DNA from: an uncultured Collinsella sp.
GTDB lineage: Bacteria; Actinomycetota; Coriobacteriia; Coriobacteriales; Coriobacteriaceae
Assembly (NCBI GenBank): GCA_934643435.1
Contig: CAKUCJ010000063.1
Location: forward strand, 1 to 7,057
Length of the DNA stretch: 7,057 nucleotides
Reading direction: 5' to 3'
Under the pieces are notes generated by a model, which was not told where the DNA came from, ran no database searches, and worked only from the letters and a program-made list of their open reading frames with translations. Each line of letters starts with the position of its first letter. The stretch's first letter is position 1. This document shows positions 5,837 to 7,057 of the stretch, piece after piece. Made by a program: the position numbers and the translations under genes.

Positions 5837-5880
5837 AGGGGAGGGGCGTCGGCTGGGGTTTGCCGGCGGAACGGGGCGGA

Positions 5881-6801
5881 CTAGGCTTGCTTGCGGTGCT
5901 TCCATTGTTTGCGGCACCAGTGCATGAGTGCTCCTACGACGGGAATGGTGATGAGGATTACCCACGCAGGATGGGGTTGTCCCAGGCAGAGCCACATGTA
6001 GAGGAACCAGGCAATAGCAGCCGCCGGGTAGACACTGCCGATGAGCTTAGACAGGCGACGTCGGTCGATAAAGTCGCCAATGGCGTAGTAGATGGGAATC
6101 AAAAAGACGAGGAAGAGCCCCATGCCCCATGTGCCGTAGACAATGCCGAGCGCCAGATAGGCGAGGGCGACAAGCGCGGGGAAGGGAAACTTGTTCCACG
6201 CACGTCCGAGCTTGGTGTGGAAGTGCTTGCCATGATGGTCGAGCTTGTCGTGTGCCTCTTTCCAGCTGGAAAACGTCTCGCCGTCGATAGTAACGGTGCC
6301 GTCGGCATTGGTGTGCACGCTATGCCCGTCGTCCTCAAGCGTATCGACATGCACGCCGCCCGGCCCTACATGGACTTCTTCGCCCTTGCGCTCGTTGGTT
6401 ACGTGGATGCCATTCCAGCCAACGTGAACCTCCTCACCTTTATCGGGATCAATAACGTGGATACCGTGCGCAAGGGAAATGTCGACGAGTGGCTTGTCGC
6501 TGCGACTGGTGTTGTCGGCAGAATCCTCATCCTCTTCGGCCTCATCCGACGCCTCGGCTCCGGCATCGCTGTCCTCAGAGCAGTCAGCGTCATCTACTGC
6601 CTCCCCATACAACAGCTCATCCAGCGACACGCCATACAGTGCAGCGAGTGCAATGAGGTTATCGGTATCGGGCGAGGATTCGCTGCGCTCCCATTTGCTG
6701 ACAGCCTGGCGGCTCACACCCAGTTGGGCGGCAAGCGCCTCCTGAGAAAGCCCGGCAGCTTTGCGGCGATCGACGAGGCGTTGTGCCATCGCAAGATCCA
6801 T
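5881..6801 (-). CDS. Membrane-anchored XRE-family transcriptional regulator with His/Val repeat domain
   Basis: This 306-residue protein has four parts. Residues 6-62 are an XRE/Cro-CI HTH, with helix-turn-helix SQEALAAQLGVSRQAVSKWE (19-38). Residues 67-97 are a very acidic Asp/Glu/Ser/Ala linker. Residues 113-177 are about three ~18-residue repeats: GIHVIDPDKGEEVHVGWN (113-130), GIHVTNERKGEEVHVGPG (131-148) and a diverged GVHVDTLEDDGHSVH (149-163). A His-rich stretch (His184, 189, 190, 193, 195) follows. Four hydrophobic segments then come at ~207-226, 227-245, 255-273 and 279-294, ending in a basic tail. This is a one-piece regulator tethered to the membrane, with the DNA-binding end in the cytoplasm. 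The ATG at 6801 is preceded by AAGGA with normal spacing; ATG at 6789 is possible but has no site. It appears monocistronic. Its signal and targets are unknown. Confidence 0.9.
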   Translation of the reverse strand: MDLAMAQRLVDRRKAAGLSQEALAAQLGVSRQAVSKWERSESSPDTDNLIALAALYGVSLDELLYGEAVDDADCSEDSDAGAEASDEAEEDEDSADNTSRSDKPLVDISLAHGIHVIDPDKGEEVHVGWNGIHVTNERKGEEVHVGPGGVHVDTLEDDGHSVHTNADGTVTIDGETFSSWKEAHDKLDHHGKHFHTKLGRAWNKFPFPALVALAYLALGIVYGTWGMGLFLVFLIPIYYAIGDFIDRRRLSKLIGSVYPAAAIAWFLYMWLCLGQPHPAWVILITIPVVGALMHWCRKQWKHRKQA

Positions 6802-6874
6802 GGTGGTTCCTTTCGTGAGGTGACCGTAATCGAATGAGCCGAGTATGCCGAGAACAGCCGGTAGCGACCACCAT

Positions 6875-6886
6875 TTCTAGTTAGAA
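6875..6886. promoter_or_regulatory. Short palindrome upstream of the XRE gene
   Basis: TTCTA-GT-TAGAA is an inverted repeat about 75 bases before the XRE start codon. XRE regulators often bind such short palindromes in their own leader, so it may be an autoregulatory operator. At this length chance is a real alternative. Confidence 0.25.
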
Positions 6887-6942
6887 TCTGCCCCAACCCT
6901 ACCGCAACTACCAGTAGCAACCCCCAACGACCAGCCATTTCG

Positions 6943-6954
6943 TGACAAATGTCA
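6943..6954. promoter_or_regulatory. Short palindrome near the right edge
   Basis: TGACA-AA-TGTCA is an inverted repeat of operator type, about 140 bases before the XRE start and 100 bases from the window end. It could serve the XRE gene or a gene beyond the edge, or be chance. Around it (6802-7057) I see no gene that can be called; AGGAGG at 7051-7056 may be a ribosome site for a rightward gene starting outside the window. Confidence 0.25.
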
Positions 6955-7057
6955 GTGCCCACGACAGCCAAGAGCCCCCATTATTCCAAATCCTCCAGAC
7001 CAGGCACCCGCAGCAAGAAGACGACTAGCCTCGGCCTCCCCAGTTACCGCAGGAGGC

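Larger units (their letters stand above)
5392..5880. other. 489-bp gene-free region packed with palindromic elements
   Basis: No convincing gene lies between the MerR start and the XRE stop. The region holds an A1-B-A2 arrangement: two ~70-bp hairpin elements (5414-5484, 5769-5836) flank a ~149-bp element with terminal inverted repeats (5561-5709). The leftward MerR promoter must lie in or beyond A1, but I see no good -35/-10 pair. The spacers 5485-5560 and 5710-5768 and the G-rich 5837-5880 show nothing else I can support, apart from a short TCGGC/GCCGA hairpin followed by TTTT near 5523-5542. Confidence 0.7.

Noticed and set aside
5860..6837. Plus-strand frame of 325 codons opposite the XRE gene
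   Set aside because: The minus strand encodes a clear HTH and four membrane helices; the plus frame is its shadow.
6714..6971. Minus-strand frame of 85 codons upstream of and overlapping the XRE start
   Set aside because: It overlaps the XRE HTH in another frame and has no family signature.
6952..7056. Open minus-strand frame of ~34 residues entering from the right edge and ending at 6952
   Set aside because: It could be the tail of a gene outside the window, but another frame ending at 7025 is equally possible and neither is recognisable.

Overview
The window looks like chromosomal DNA from a high-GC, gut-type actinobacterium, most likely Collinsella or another member of the Coriobacteriia. 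The reasons are the GC-rich third codon positions, the style of the proteins, a LexA box of the Gram-positive/actinobacterial type, and short palindromic intergenic repeats that resemble ones I recall from Collinsella genomes. The taxon is a judgement from pattern; no database search was run. There are no RNA genes, CRISPR arrays or transposase genes.

Layout, left to right. (i) 149-787, minus strand: a GyrI-like small-molecule-binding protein (COG4832 type) with a GTG start. A perfect 14-bp palindrome matching the Gram-positive SOS (LexA) box sits at its promoter. (ii) 1058-4530, plus strand: a two-gene ABC export operon, made of a LolD/MacB-type ATPase overlapping a 925-residue double-FtsX-domain permease. 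The operon is bracketed by two inverted copies of a ~40-bp hairpin element (969-1008 and 4529-4570), and a second hairpin at 4576-4611 closes the convergent junction. (iii) 5391-4648, minus strand: a MerR regulator of the AdhR/NmlR (aldehyde/thiol-stress) type, carrying a cysteine at position 52, followed by a small conserved protein of unknown function. (iv) 5392-5880: a 489-bp gene-free stretch with a symmetrical arrangement of palindromic elements, A1 (5414-5484), B (5561-5709) and A2 (5769-5836). (v) 5881-6801, minus strand: an XRE-type DNA-binding protein fused through an acidic linker and a His/Val repeat domain to four membrane segments. (vi) 6802-7057: upstream region of that gene, with two small palindromes and no gene that can be called safely.

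The common theme is stress sensing and envelope export: a probable DNA-damage-regulated ligand-binding protein, an exporter that may remodel or protect the envelope, a probable electrophile sensor and a membrane-anchored regulator. The sequence does not show these units working as one system. The most unusual content is non-coding: the inverted hairpin pair around the ABC operon, and the A-B-A palindrome block, in which the two A copies keep their arms and loop length while their loop sequences differ.
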